Source of the DNA: Halogranum gelatinilyticum
GTDB lineage: Archaea > Halobacteriota > Halobacteria > Halobacteriales > Haloferacaceae
NCBI RefSeq assembly: GCF_900103715.1
Contig: NZ_FNHL01000002.1
Location: 558,001 to 622,000 of the forward strand
DNA length: 64,000 nt
Direction of reading: 5' to 3'
The number at the start of each line of letters is the position of its first letter. Positions within the stretch are counted from its first letter, which is position 1. The position numbers and the translations under genes were made by a program. The notes beneath the pieces were generated by a model. It saw only the letters and a list, made by a program, of their open reading frames with translations, did no database searches and was not told the DNA's origin. This document shows positions 36,101 through 43,718 of the stretch, in pieces.

Positions 36101-37536
36101 ACGTACAGCGTGTTGCCGTCGTCGCTCAGGTCGAGCCCGTTCGTCGCGTGGTTCTCCTCGGAGCGTGGCAGGCCGAGGACCAACACTTCGTGCGTGATCT
36201 CGCTGTCGGCGAGGACGCCGTCGCCACCCCAGTCGAGGGTGAGCCGCGAGACCGCGCCGGAGTTGGTGTCGACGCTGTCGTCGTCGGTACCGACCTTGAT
36301 GGTCGGGTCGCTCGACGAGACGTAGAGGATGGGTTGACTGGCCGTCCCACCCACCGTGATGCCCGTAATCTGTCGAGTCCCCTCGCCAGCGTTGAGGACC
36401 CCGTTATCATCGTGGTTCGGGATGTCCTGAATCAGTGCGATCTCCTTCTCGTAGACGACCGAGTAGGAGTTCGCTCCGTTGCGCTCGATCTCGAGCGCGT
36501 AGACCATCCCGTTCTGCTTGGTGACGTAGAGTCGGTCGTCGGGACCGAACTCGAGGGCCGTGAGCGACCCGTCGCCGAAGCCCTGGAGACTGCTCTTGCC
36601 GAAGCCGATTTCGGCCGTGCTCGTCCCCTCACCGGAGAGGTCCACCGCCAGCGGCGAGTTCGTCCCGGTGTGGGTGATCTCGAGCGTTCCAGCCTTGGCC
36701 TGGGCGTCCTGTGGTGCGAACGACACCGGGATGTCAGCGGAGTCGCCCGGCGCGAGCGACGTCTGCGAGGGCGACCCCACAGTGAACGCGCTGTCGCCGG
36801 ACGTCGAGACGCCGGTGATGTCGATGCTCGGGTCGGTCGTACCACCGAGGTTGGTCACGGTGACCGTCTCCGTCTCGGTGTTTCCGACGAGGACGCTTCC
36901 GAAGTCGAGGCTCGACTGTGCACCGAGCGTGTCGGACTGCGGCTCGGCCGCGATGATCTCGATCGCAGAGACCTTCGCGTTGTCCGTCACCGTGGTGAAG
37001 TCGATGTCGAGCGTGCTGTCGGTCGGCGTGACGGTGTAGGACTTCATCGTCCCGACGTCGTGGCCGACCTCGGCGTGGATGTCGTAGGCACTGAGGACCT
37101 GTTTGCCCTCGATGGCCACGTCGAACTCGCGAGCACCGTCGCTGGTCGCGAAGATCTCAGCGAAGTAGAGTCGAACCTGATACTGCTGGCCGGCCGCCAC
37201 CGAGAAGCTCCACTGTGTGTTGCCGTAGCGCTCGGTCTGGAAGACGGCTGCCGGTGTACTGCTCGGCACCGAACTGTCGGTCGTAATCGAGTCCTGAGTG
37301 GAGTACGTGTTCGTACTGCCACCGACGGTCACCCCAGTTGTCGACCCGGGTGCCGTCCAGTCGTCGCCACCGTCTGTCGCGGCGACGGTGTTTGTCCCCC
37401 CGTTCACGCGGTACTCGACTGTCCCTGCCGTCTGTGCGAACGCCGGACCTGCGACGAGTGCCACGGTCCCGGCGAACATCGACGTAACCAGCAGGAAGGA
37501 GACCACCACCACGGCCGCCCGTCTCACTCGCGTCAT
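33142..37536 (-). CDS. Secreted glucose/sorbosone-dehydrogenase-type propeller with malectins and dockerin
   Basis: 1464 aa, first gene of the set. Order: signal peptide (1-35); malectin (39-196); choice-of-anchor-D/ASPM-type Ig domain (205-305); six-blade propeller of the glucose/sorbosone dehydrogenase (PQQ-sugar dehydrogenase-like) family (312-790) with HATNGLDLSDDG (His463, candidate catalytic base), SGYRNPYDLVLSEDDQLY; calcium-rich thrombospondin-3-like segment (798-857); LamG-like beta sandwich (868-1102); PKD/REJ domain (1108-1199); second malectin (1207-1379); dockerin (1390-1455) with loops D1403VNGNGEFNIVD1414 and D1435FNGNGEVNVVD1446. It probably oxidises or binds sugars outside the cell and docks onto the cohesins encoded downstream. 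Cofactor use (PQQ) is unproven. The stop is 138 bp from the next start. Confidence 0.84.
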   Translation of the reverse strand: MTRVRRAAVVVVSFLLVTSMFAGTVALVAGPAFAQTAGTVEYRVNGGTNTVAATDGGDDWTAPGSTTGVTVGGSTNTYSTQDSITTDSSVPSSTPAAVFQTERYGNTQWSFSVAAGQQYQVRLYFAEIFATSDGAREFDVAIEGKQVLSAYDIHAEVGHDVGTMKSYTVTPTDSTLDIDFTTVTDNAKVSAIEIIAAEPQSDTLGAQSSLDFGSVLVGNTETETVTVTNLGGTTDPSIDITGVSTSGDSAFTVGSPSQTSLAPGDSADIPVSFAPQDAQAKAGTLEITHTGTNSPLAVDLSGEGTSTAEIGFGKSSLQGFGDGSLTALEFGPDDRLYVTKQNGMVYALEIERNGANSYSVVYEKEIALIQDIPNHDDNGVLNAGEGTRQITGITVGGTASQPILYVSSSDPTIKVGTDDDSVDTNSGAVSRLTLDWGGDGVLADSEITHEVLVLGLPRSEENHATNGLDLSDDGNTLYVASGGHANKGAPSNNFGYTPEYALSAAVLTIDLAQVESFGAKNLQDYNANYPDLTFYYGIPTIQNDDATDGDDLPFGGDDGVNQAKWVENGPVQVYSSGYRNPYDLVLSEDDQLYVIDNGPNGGWGGIPVDEGPTGICTNEPNEDESYSTGDQLHLATQGSYGGHAAPIRGNPTGADIYDSAGNVVLDITEENSPVPASFVNPIECDYQDPTQDNSIGNTFGWTGGIDEYTASNFGGGMQGDLLVVENGGSVERVELNAAGDDVTNQEGNFFSDIDALGITTVGDGGPFPGTVWTARGGINVFEPNDYDSTTGPQCTGADDASLDEDGDGYDNADEIDNDTNPCSAASTPADFDDDGTSNLNDPDDDGDGIVDTEDPFALDATNGVGTALPVQMDFSETALFGDSGQGWTGLMTNGDDYLILYDTEQMTVGGAAQVLTVESVPAGDAVNAQNSQQFAFQRGIDAPSEPFTVSTTVNGFPDNPENYQAMGIYVGNGDQDNYAKLVVAANGGTGGVQFAKEVGGSFSSVAQPDDSGVTGPSTNTDLYLTVDPTTDPTPNDGSDDVAVTAEYGIDGGAKTVVETTAIPASWLDSSDGSAMAVGVIATSYQASSTFDATWTDLNVEYVTPPANQPPVADAGADIVVDEGQTVTLDGSGSSDPEGAQLGYTWTQTAGTPDGLLDVSDSEQVSFTAPEVDGDTTLTFELSVSDGDLSDTDTVDVTVQDTTLAQGDVLYRVNAGGAEVAAADGGPAWSTDTEAAPSQYLVAGGDNTGAYGGGLNSVDSSVPADTPSELWNSERWDPPADPEMAWQFADGIEAGQTYEVRLYFYDGYSGTADPGDRVFDIVIEGTTQASGFDPIAAYGDQNAGMESFTVTAGSDGDLDIVFIHDVENPQLNAIEIVAVESAPGPVGSFENPPTDTDGDGLYEDVNGNGEFNIVDVQAFFQNYQSDEVQNYSEAFDFNGNGEVNVVDVQALFIESLDDTTTSGSG

Positions 37537-38129
37537 GGCCCCCTCAGCCGGTACCGTCTCCGTAGACAGCCGCGTTCGAGTCGTGTGCCGGAGGGTGGGG
37601 CGCCCAACGGTGACTCGGTCTGTGCACCAGTTTCAATCCCCAATCGTGTCATAGTGTGTCAACCCCCCGATGGTTCGGCGAGCTCACTCTTGAAATAATG
37701 TTATCTATATGTAAGTATCCACAATATAACATGAACGGCTGGCGGCCGAGTGCGAATTAATTCACAATTAATCCAGGATTAATTCACAGGCAAGTAGCCG
37801 TTGTCGAACCGAATGTCAAACTGTCAGGTTTGCACAAAACCCAGAGACAGAGTGCTGGTCGAAGACAAAACATTCCCGACACTAGTACCAACCATGACAT
37901 CGCACCTATTCCATTCCCGAATGACATATTCGTAAGATAGACGGTCTGTAAAAGACCCCACTTCGAGCCCGATCCGGTGTGCGTATCGGTCGGTTCAGGT
38001 GCCAAACCGCCCCGTCCGTCGAGCGTATCACTCGGATTTCTGTCGAAACCGACGCCGCTAGAATAACCGACGAGTCGGCTTGCAAGAACGACGATGATAT
38101 CGGAACGGGAGACTTGTCGTTCGCCCAGG
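37537..38129. other. Long AT-richer upstream region of the cohesin-dockerin genes
   Basis: No credible gene in 593 bp. AT-rich TATA-like sequence lies at about 37695-37730 (minus strand TTATATTG and CATATAGATAAC), which would give a 5' leader of roughly 140 nt before ATG 37536. Upstream of it is the palindrome cluster at 37756-37788. The GC content is visibly lower than in the flanking genes, in keeping with a regulatory region. Confidence 0.6.
37756..37788. promoter_or_regulatory. Palindrome plus direct repeats, candidate operator
   Basis: The 17-bp dyad ATTAATCC-A-GGATTAAT (37767-37783) is perfect. It is framed by two copies of ATTAATTCACA at 37756-37766 and 37778-37788, spaced 22 bp, about two helical turns. 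It lies some 50-80 bp upstream of the TATA-like sequence of the secreted-protein gene set, a typical activator or repressor location. The binding protein is unknown. Confidence 0.6.
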
Positions 38130-38486
38130 TCAGACGCCGACCACGACCGCTTCCCGGATCTCCAGTGCCGTCTCGAACTCGTCGCGGCGGCCGAGCCGCG
38201 AGCCGAGTCGGCGCAGCTGTTCTGTGTGTGCCCGGCGGACGGCGTCGGTCTCGCGGCGGTTGCAGCCGAGTCGGTCGCCGACGGTCGTCCAGTGGTCGCT
38301 CGGGACGAGAAACGTCACGCGCTCGTCGTCCTCGGCGACGCACTCGAACTCCCGGCGGTAGTCGTCGAGGCGAGGACCGAGGTCGGCCTGGACGCGAGAG
38401 AGCAGTTCGGGCAGTGCGTTCGGCGCGACGCTGGCCTTCGCTGCGGCCAAGACGAGGACCTGTCCCTCGATAGGGAACTCGGTCAT
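38130..38486 (-). CDS. Conserved haloarchaeal small protein in the SAMP operon
   Basis: Function not recognised. 118 aa, acidic, soluble, no signal peptide. It has a central YRREFECVAEDDERVTFLVPSD segment (residues about 43-64) and a basic C-terminal third (RRAHTEQLRRLGSRLGRRDEF). It is third in a tight operon: one base separates it from the stop of the 94-aa protein, which itself overlaps the SAMP3-like gene. The predicted alpha/beta composition with helical C-terminus gives no catalytic clue. A link to sampylation or sulfur transfer is suggested by context only. Confidence 0.75.
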   Translation of the reverse strand: MTEFPIEGQVLVLAAAKASVAPNALPELLSRVQADLGPRLDDYRREFECVAEDDERVTFLVPSDHWTTVGDRLGCNRRETDAVRRAHTEQLRRLGSRLGRRDEFETALEIREAVVVGV

Positions 38487-38487
38487 G

Positions 38488-38772
38488 TCAGCCTCCGGCG
38501 CGCATCGCCTTCTGCGAGAAGTCGTCGACGAGCGGGGCGAGCGTCGCCTCGTCGCCCTCGAAGACGATCCGCACTTCCGTCAGCGAGACCGTCGGCCCGA
38601 CGCCGACCTTCTCGCTCGTGAGCGTCGCCCGCCAGCCGTCGGCCTCGACGGTGCCTTCGGTATCGCCTGTCTCGACCGGCTCGACGGCCTCGCCGCCGAG
38701 GTTCTCCAGATAGTGGACGGCGAGGCGGACAGAGATGCCGCGGAACGCCTTCTCGCGTGTGACTGTGGCCAT
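38488..38772 (-). CDS. Conserved haloarchaeal small protein following SAMP3
   Basis: Function not recognised. 94 aa: MATVTREKAFRGISVRLAVH then YLENLGGEAV, a GWRATL strand, and VGPTVSLTEVRIVFEGDE, ending with acidic residues and KAMRAGG. It looks like a single alpha/beta domain of molybdopterin-synthase-partner size but has no MoaE motif. Its ATG shares a base with the SAMP3-like TGA (TGATG), so the two are translated together. The Gly-Gly C-terminus resembles that of ubiquitin-like modifiers, though the fold is not beta-grasp by eye. Confidence 0.75.
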   Translation of the reverse strand: MATVTREKAFRGISVRLAVHYLENLGGEAVEPVETGDTEGTVEADGWRATLTSEKVGVGPTVSLTEVRIVFEGDEATLAPLVDDFSQKAMRAGG

Positions 38773-39050
38773 CAGCCACCTGCTACGGGCGGGAAGACAC
38801 TCAACGTGTCGCCGTCGTCGAGACTCGTGTCGATACCCTCCATGTGCAGCACCTCGCGGCCGTTCTTCAGGACGTTTATCTGTGGCCTGAGGTCGCCGTC
38901 TTCGATTATCTGCCCTGCCAGCCCATCGAACTCGGCTTCGAGTGCCCGGAGGACGTCGCCGACGACCATTCCGTCGTCGTACTCCCGTTCGATGGTCTTC
39001 GTCCCGACCGCCTCACGGAAGGTGGCGAAAAACCGAAGTTGGAGTTGCAT
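38772..39050 (-). CDS. samp3: SAMP3-like ubiquitin-fold modifier (MoaD/ThiS family)
   Basis: 92 aa beta-grasp protein from ATG 39050. The sequence MQLQLRFFATFREAVG, VGDVLRALEAEFDGLAG, INVLKNGREV and LSVFPPVAGG closely matches my memory of Haloferax SAMP3. The C-terminal Gly-Gly is the site adenylated by the E1-like UbaA and conjugated to lysines, or thiocarboxylated for sulfur transfer. SAMP3 in Haloferax modifies MoaE (molybdopterin synthase). It leads a three-gene operon. A tungstopterin enzyme occurs at 17264, a possible indirect client of the pathway. No UbaA or MoaE gene is in the window. Confidence 0.88.
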   Translation of the reverse strand: MQLQLRFFATFREAVGTKTIEREYDDGMVVGDVLRALEAEFDGLAGQIIEDGDLRPQINVLKNGREVLHMEGIDTSLDDGDTLSVFPPVAGG

Positions 39051-39071
39051 ACCGTCCGATGCGTTCGCGCG

Positions 39072-39081
39072 GGTAAAAAGG
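39072..39081 (-). promoter_or_regulatory. TATA box for a leaderless SAMP3 transcript
   Basis: Minus strand CCTTTTTACC, centred about 27 bp before ATG 39050, the spacing expected for leaderless haloarchaeal mRNAs. Confidence 0.5.
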
Positions 39082-39090
39082 TGTACGGGG

Positions 39091-40017
39091 TCACCGGGTT
39101 CGGCGCACAGCCGCGGCGGTCGCGACGAGCGCGAGACCGACGACGCCACCGACGGCACCGCCGACGCCGAAGCCGGGACTGGTCGTCGTCGTCGGTGAGC
39201 GGCTGGTGGATGGCCGCGTTGTCGTCGACGGCTCTCGGGTCGTCGTCTCCGTCGTGACACCGCCGACGACGCCCTCGCGTCGGGTCAGTTCCGACCCGTC
39301 GAGCGAGAGCGTGATACTCACCGGCGCGCCGTAGCGCGTCCCGGTGAGGTCGACCGTCTCGTTGAACCGGCCGTCGGGACCGAGGTCGGTCTCCAGATAC
39401 AGGAGGAAGGGTCGAGCACCCTCGCCGTGGATACGGAGGACGATCTCCGTCCCCTGCGGGAGGTCGGTCTCCCCGGAGACCACGGTCGACGACCGCTGGC
39501 CGAGGACGACCGTCCCGTTCTCGGTGGTCCGGTCGAAGCTGCCGGTCACGTTGGCGGTGTCGTCGGTCACCGTCCAGCTACAGGCACTGAGATCTCCCCC
39601 GGAGACGCCGATTCGGAGCGACCCCTCTCCGTCGTCGACGGCGACCGCCCGCTCGTCGTAGGTGAGGACGTACCGGCCGTCGAGTCGGGCCGTCGAGACG
39701 ACAGCGACTCCGCTCCGGTTGACGGTGATCGTCCGGACGCTCCGGCCGACGGTGTTGTCGTCGTGAAGTCGGCGCAGGGAGAACTCGCGTTGGCTCTCGT
39801 TGAGCTGACTCGGATACTCGCCGGTCGTCTGGCTGACGACTCGGGAGCCGTCGAAGTACAGCTGTTGGCCTTGCCAGGCCGTCGACCCGGAGTCGAGCAT
39901 CGCGTCGGCACTGGACAGTTCCTGCCCGCTGGCGGGACCGGCCAGCCCGAGCCCGCCGAGCGCGAGGAGGACGACGAGTGCGACTGCCAGTGTTCGATGG
40001 GGGTGGAGAGCTACCAT
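39091..40017 (-). CDS. Surface protein with PGF-CTERM-type C-terminal anchor
   Basis: 308 aa from ATG 40017. Sec signal peptide (1-about 30, LAVALVVLLALGGLGLAGPASG). A BGTF-type haloarchaeal surface domain follows: early segment SADAMLDSGSTAWQGQQLYF, then a beta-rich middle. The C-terminus is a Thr/Ser/Pro stretch (about 260-282), SPGFGVGG, a hydrophobic helix and basic RRTR, the architecture of PGF-CTERM proteins processed by archaeosortase A and lipid-linked. Several N-x-S/T sequons suggest glycosylation. It resembles the N-terminal segment of S-layer glycoproteins but is much shorter; the role is unknown. Confidence 0.82.
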   Translation of the reverse strand: MVALHPHRTLAVALVVLLALGGLGLAGPASGQELSSADAMLDSGSTAWQGQQLYFDGSRVVSQTTGEYPSQLNESQREFSLRRLHDDNTVGRSVRTITVNRSGVAVVSTARLDGRYVLTYDERAVAVDDGEGSLRIGVSGGDLSACSWTVTDDTANVTGSFDRTTENGTVVLGQRSSTVVSGETDLPQGTEIVLRIHGEGARPFLLYLETDLGPDGRFNETVDLTGTRYGAPVSITLSLDGSELTRREGVVGGVTTETTTREPSTTTRPSTSRSPTTTTSPGFGVGGAVGGVVGLALVATAAAVRRTR

Positions 40018-40226
40018 AGGGACCACGTTCGCCGCACTCAGCCGTGTGCGGCCGTGAACGATAATGACTGATTAGTCATCCCACATATAGCTGTTGTTCC
40101 CACAGCAGACACGTCACAAAGAAAACGGGTGTTCGAACCGCTGGAGCGCGACACACCGCTCGTTGGAGAAAGTCCGTCCTGTCGAGAGAGCGGCAGTTCG
40201 AAAGTGACAGTTCGAGAGCGACGGGT

Positions 40227-40613
40227 TCAGCGTTTGCCGAAGCGAATGCCGTCCTCGACGAGACGGGCGTTGCGCTCGCGGTCGAGACGTTCGGCGAGCC
40301 ACTCGACTTCGTAGAGCTGGGCGACGAGGTCCGCCTGGAGGTTGCGCCACGCGATGGCGTAGATGGGCGACTGGCCCCACGCGCGGAGTTCCGGAACGAA
40401 CTCGTCGTAGGTCTCGTAGTTGTCTTCGAGATGTTCGATGGCGTCGGCGACGGCCGAGACGGCCTCCTTCTCGTCTTCGGCGGCGTCGACGGCGCGGTTG
40501 ATGCTCGACTCGATCCCCTCGACCGCTCGCTGCATATCCTGTGCGGCCGACTCGCTGCCCTCGGGCAGGGCGTCCAGAATCGGGCGCGGCACGCCGAGTT
40601 CGATGTCGTCCAT
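40227..40613 (-). CDS. Conserved haloarchaeal helical protein
   Basis: Function not recognised. 128 aa from ATG 40613 (MDDIELGVPRPILD); GTG 40619 is an alternative adding two residues. It is almost entirely helical and acidic: ESAAQDMQRAVEGIESSINR, then DAIEHLEDNYETYDEF, then WRNLQADLVAQLYEVEWLAE. There are no cysteines or membrane segments. Downstream spacing to the gene at 39091 is about 200 bp, and the MFS carrier stop is 48 bp upstream, so it may be read through from the arcS operon. Confidence 0.75.
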   Translation of the reverse strand: MDDIELGVPRPILDALPEGSESAAQDMQRAVEGIESSINRAVDAAEDEKEAVSAVADAIEHLEDNYETYDEFVPELRAWGQSPIYAIAWRNLQADLVAQLYEVEWLAERLDRERNARLVEDGIRFGKR

Positions 40614-40661
40614 ATCCACGGGGTGGGTCCCGCCCCGTAAAAAGCCGTGGGGGGAGACGCG

Positions 40662-41843
40662 TCAGGCGCTCGTCTCGGCCCCGCGACGGCCGGGAACCGC
40701 GAGCAGTCCCACGCCGACGACGGCGAGGAGGTTCAGCACCGCGAGAACGGCGAAGCCGCCGACGTAACTGCCCATGGCGTCGCGTAGGTAGCCGGTCACT
40801 GCGGGCACGACGAGCGAGGCGACGTTGCCGACGGCGACCATCGTCGCGATGGCGGTGCCCTCGCGCCCCGTCGCGTCGGCCGCCAGCGAGTACGAGGCTC
40901 CGAACGGCAACGACACCGCGACCATCGCTACGAGCGGCAGGACGAGCACGGCGACTCCCGAGGGGCCGAGTGCGAGCGCCCCGAAACCGAGCGCGCCGAG
41001 CGCGGCCGACCCGCCGATGAGACCGGTGTCGCTCACGGGCCACCGCCAGACGGCGGTCCCGCCCACCGCTCGTCCGAGCGTCGCCATCAGCAGGACCGCG
41101 GCGTTGAGCGGCCCGAGCACGTCGAGCTCGCTGTAGTACGACGTGATGAACGTTGAGAGGGTGATGTACGAGGCGATGATGGCGACGTAGGCCAGCGAGG
41201 CCACGACGACGGCAGGGTGGGTGACGACGCTGCGGACGCTCGGCTGGGTCGCCGTCGCCGAGTCAGCGGACGTGGAGACGGTCGCCGGTGCCGTCAGTCC
41301 CGTCTTCCGGTGTCGCCACAGGAGAACGAGGCCGGGGAGCGCGAGCACCCCACCGAGGGCGTTCAGGCCGACGGGGAGCGAGACGAGCGTCGGCGCGGCG
41401 AGGAAGCCGACCGCGCCACCGAGCGTCAGCATCCCGCCGTAGACTCCCTGTTCGCGGGTGGCCGCGCCGCCGGAGACCAGCCGCGAGATGCCGGTCGCCC
41501 CCGCGCTCAGGACGAAGCCGCCCGTGAGCCCCCAGAGGAAGCGCAGCGCGAGCAACGCCTCGAACGAGGGCGCGAGGTCGAGTGCGACGGCGAGCAGTGC
41601 GTGGGCCGCGGTGCCGACGAGCAGTAACCGAGTCGCCGAGTGGCGGTCGACCAGCCGACTCGTCGGGGCCTGCGCGACGACGAAGGCGGCGAGTGCGGCA
41701 CTCATCAAGAGGCCGAAGGCGGCGAACCCGACCTCCAGTTCGCGCATCAGGGTATCGGGGACGGCCGCGTAGGCGAAGACGACGTAGCCGACGCTGGCGA
41801 CGACGAGATGCGGCGCGAGTCGGAGGCCGCGCGGCGCGCTCAC
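40662..41843 (-). CDS. MFS transporter
   Basis: 393 aa, twelve hydrophobic segments, GTG start at 41843 one base after the arcS stop. The MFS motif A region is visible as TSRLVDRHSATRLLLVGTAA after helix 2 (residues about 60-80). Central Ala/Thr-rich loop (about 195-212) between the two six-helix halves. The substrate is unknown. Coupling to archaeosine synthase may be accidental. Confidence 0.87.
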   Translation of the reverse strand: MSAPRGLRLAPHLVVASVGYVVFAYAAVPDTLMRELEVGFAAFGLLMSAALAAFVVAQAPTSRLVDRHSATRLLLVGTAAHALLAVALDLAPSFEALLALRFLWGLTGGFVLSAGATGISRLVSGGAATREQGVYGGMLTLGGAVGFLAAPTLVSLPVGLNALGGVLALPGLVLLWRHRKTGLTAPATVSTSADSATATQPSVRSVVTHPAVVVASLAYVAIIASYITLSTFITSYYSELDVLGPLNAAVLLMATLGRAVGGTAVWRWPVSDTGLIGGSAALGALGFGALALGPSGVAVLVLPLVAMVAVSLPFGASYSLAADATGREGTAIATMVAVGNVASLVVPAVTGYLRDAMGSYVGGFAVLAVLNLLAVVGVGLLAVPGRRGAETSA

Positions 41844-41844
41844 G

Positions 41845-43602
41845 TTACTTCTCTTCGACGTGGCGCACTTCCGCGGCGATTCCCCTCGTGGACTCGGCCA
41901 TCTCCGGGCCGGACATCTCCGCGCGGCCGACGGCGAACGCCTTCGGTCCCTCGACGACGACCTCGTCGCCGGGGCGGATGTCGTCGTCCGCGTCGACGAC
42001 GCCGGGCGCGAGCACCGAGCCGTGTGGCGCGAAGTTGTCGATCTCGACGCGCTTCGTCGGGGCGTCGCTCTCGACCCAGTGTTTCGCGCCCTTCAGCGTG
42101 AACGAGAGCACGCCGTACTGCGGGACCATCGCCGCGAGCTGTTCGCCGTCTTCGTCTCTCACCTGGAGTTTCGGATACCGGCTCGTCATCTGGATGTCCG
42201 CGTCGCCCCAGAGCGCGTCGCCCGCGCCGTCGCCGAACTGGTAGTCGGCGAGCGCCTTGATGGTGTTGTGCTCGCGCTCGCGCTTCGAGAACTTCAGTTC
42301 GCCTTCGAGGGTGCGCATGAGGTTGCCGATGGACTCGGTCGTCGTCGGGTGGTCTTCGACGGTGTACTCGAAGTCCATCCCCAGTTCTTCCTCGACGCGC
42401 TCGCAGATGTCGCGGTAGCCGTGTTCCGGGACGTGCGCGATGACGCGGGGATACTCGTTGCGCTGGAGGTAGCGTTTGAGGACCTCGGCGACGAAGTCCT
42501 TCTCGTCCTCCGACCAGCGGCCCGTGACGACGGAGTCGTAGTGCTGGGCCGGGTAGGTGAGTTCGAGTTCTTGGGGCACGACGCCGATGGGCGAGGTCAT
42601 CGAGACGGTGTGCGCCCGGAACTGGATGGCGTCCTGATACTGGCCGTGGCTCTGGGACTCGCTGTAGGGCTTCTTGGCCGAACAGGGCACGAGGACGAGC
42701 GGGTTCTGGAAGCGGTTCTGGTACCGCGTGGTCACGCGCTCGGCGAAGCGCTGAATCTCGACGCGGCGAATCGAATCACTCGTCGCCGCTGCGAGTTCCG
42801 AGTCGCGGATGACGGGCGTGCGCTCTTCGAGGTAATTGTACTGCTGGTCGAGTTCGCGGAAGGCGGCAGTGAGCCACTGGTCGTGGCGGGTCTGTCCCTC
42901 GATGTAGTCGCGGAGACGACCGTCGCGAATCCGGCGACGGACGACAGCGAGTTCCGTCCGCAGGGCGTTGACGTTGTGCTCGGCGCAGTCCTGGCGGGTG
43001 AACTCCTCGCGCGGGGTCTGACACGCCGCACAGGCGCAGGGAAGCTCGTCGAGGTCTTCGAGGAAGTACTCGTTCTCGCTCGTGAGATACTTGCCTTCGA
43101 GTCCTTTCACCATCGAGAGTTTGGCGTCCACGAGGTCGACACCGGCGTAGACGAGCGTCGCGGCGTTGAGCGGCGTCGCCACGCCTGAGAGGTAGAGCGC
43201 GGTGTCGGCGGGCAGCGTGTTCTTGGCTTCGATGATGGCGTCTTTGAACGCCGAGGCGTGGCCGACGAAGCCCTGTGCGTCCGAGAGGATGTAGGCGTCC
43301 GTCCCGGCGTCGTAGGCGTCGTCGCTGGCGACGACGGCGGCACTCGGATAGTCCACCTCGGGGTAGTCGACGCGGAACGACTCTTTCACCTCGTCGGCAG
43401 TGCCAGCGGGGAAGGCGCGGTGCGGGAGGACAGTGAGGACGGAGTCGTCGCCCTCGGGCACCTCACGCTCCTCGCTCCAGAGGCTGCCAGCGTCCTCGAC
43501 GTAGTCGTCGACGAGTGCCGGTGTCGTCACCGGCGTCGAGAGGCGGAGTTCGCCGATGCGGGCCGCCCCGTCCCGCGAGAGAACCTCGAAATAATCGGTC
43601 AT
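41845..43602 (-). CDS. arcS: Archaeosine synthase ArcS
   Basis: 585 aa. ArcS converts preQ0 at position 15 of archaeal tRNAs toward archaeosine (G+), after TgtA inserts preQ0. The N-terminal TGT-like domain lacks the transglycosylase catalytic DSGS. CACAACQ (about 193-199) marks the zinc site. The ArcS-specific PCSAKKPYS (about residue 303) contains the lysine that forms the preQ0 adduct. A C-terminal PUA domain (about 500-585, VEIDNFAPHGSVLAPGV) binds tRNA. Length is full for haloarchaea. It is followed by an MFS gene one base away; tgtA is about 3 kb further on the same strand. Confidence 0.95.
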   Translation of the reverse strand: MTDYFEVLSRDGAARIGELRLSTPVTTPALVDDYVEDAGSLWSEEREVPEGDDSVLTVLPHRAFPAGTADEVKESFRVDYPEVDYPSAAVVASDDAYDAGTDAYILSDAQGFVGHASAFKDAIIEAKNTLPADTALYLSGVATPLNAATLVYAGVDLVDAKLSMVKGLEGKYLTSENEYFLEDLDELPCACAACQTPREEFTRQDCAEHNVNALRTELAVVRRRIRDGRLRDYIEGQTRHDQWLTAAFRELDQQYNYLEERTPVIRDSELAAATSDSIRRVEIQRFAERVTTRYQNRFQNPLVLVPCSAKKPYSESQSHGQYQDAIQFRAHTVSMTSPIGVVPQELELTYPAQHYDSVVTGRWSEDEKDFVAEVLKRYLQRNEYPRVIAHVPEHGYRDICERVEEELGMDFEYTVEDHPTTTESIGNLMRTLEGELKFSKREREHNTIKALADYQFGDGAGDALWGDADIQMTSRYPKLQVRDEDGEQLAAMVPQYGVLSFTLKGAKHWVESDAPTKRVEIDNFAPHGSVLAPGVVDADDDIRPGDEVVVEGPKAFAVGRAEMSGPEMAESTRGIAAEVRHVEEK

Positions 43603-43718
43603 GCCTTGGTCTGTGCGACGGAGGGTGAATTATCTTCCTTTGTCGCGTCGGCCGTGTGGGAGTTCGTACCGCGGGAGCCTCCCTAGGCAGTTTTCCACCT
43701 GCTCCGCGTAGGACGGCT

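Noticed and set aside
35608-37698. A plus-strand 696-codon open frame antisense to the propeller gene
   Set aside because: Low-complexity Val/Arg/Glu composition, no start signals; shadow of the real gene.
37784-38005. A 73-codon minus-strand frame in the upstream region of the cohesin-dockerin genes
   Set aside because: Cys/Trp-rich, non-acidic composition with AT-rich codons; not haloarchaeal protein-like.
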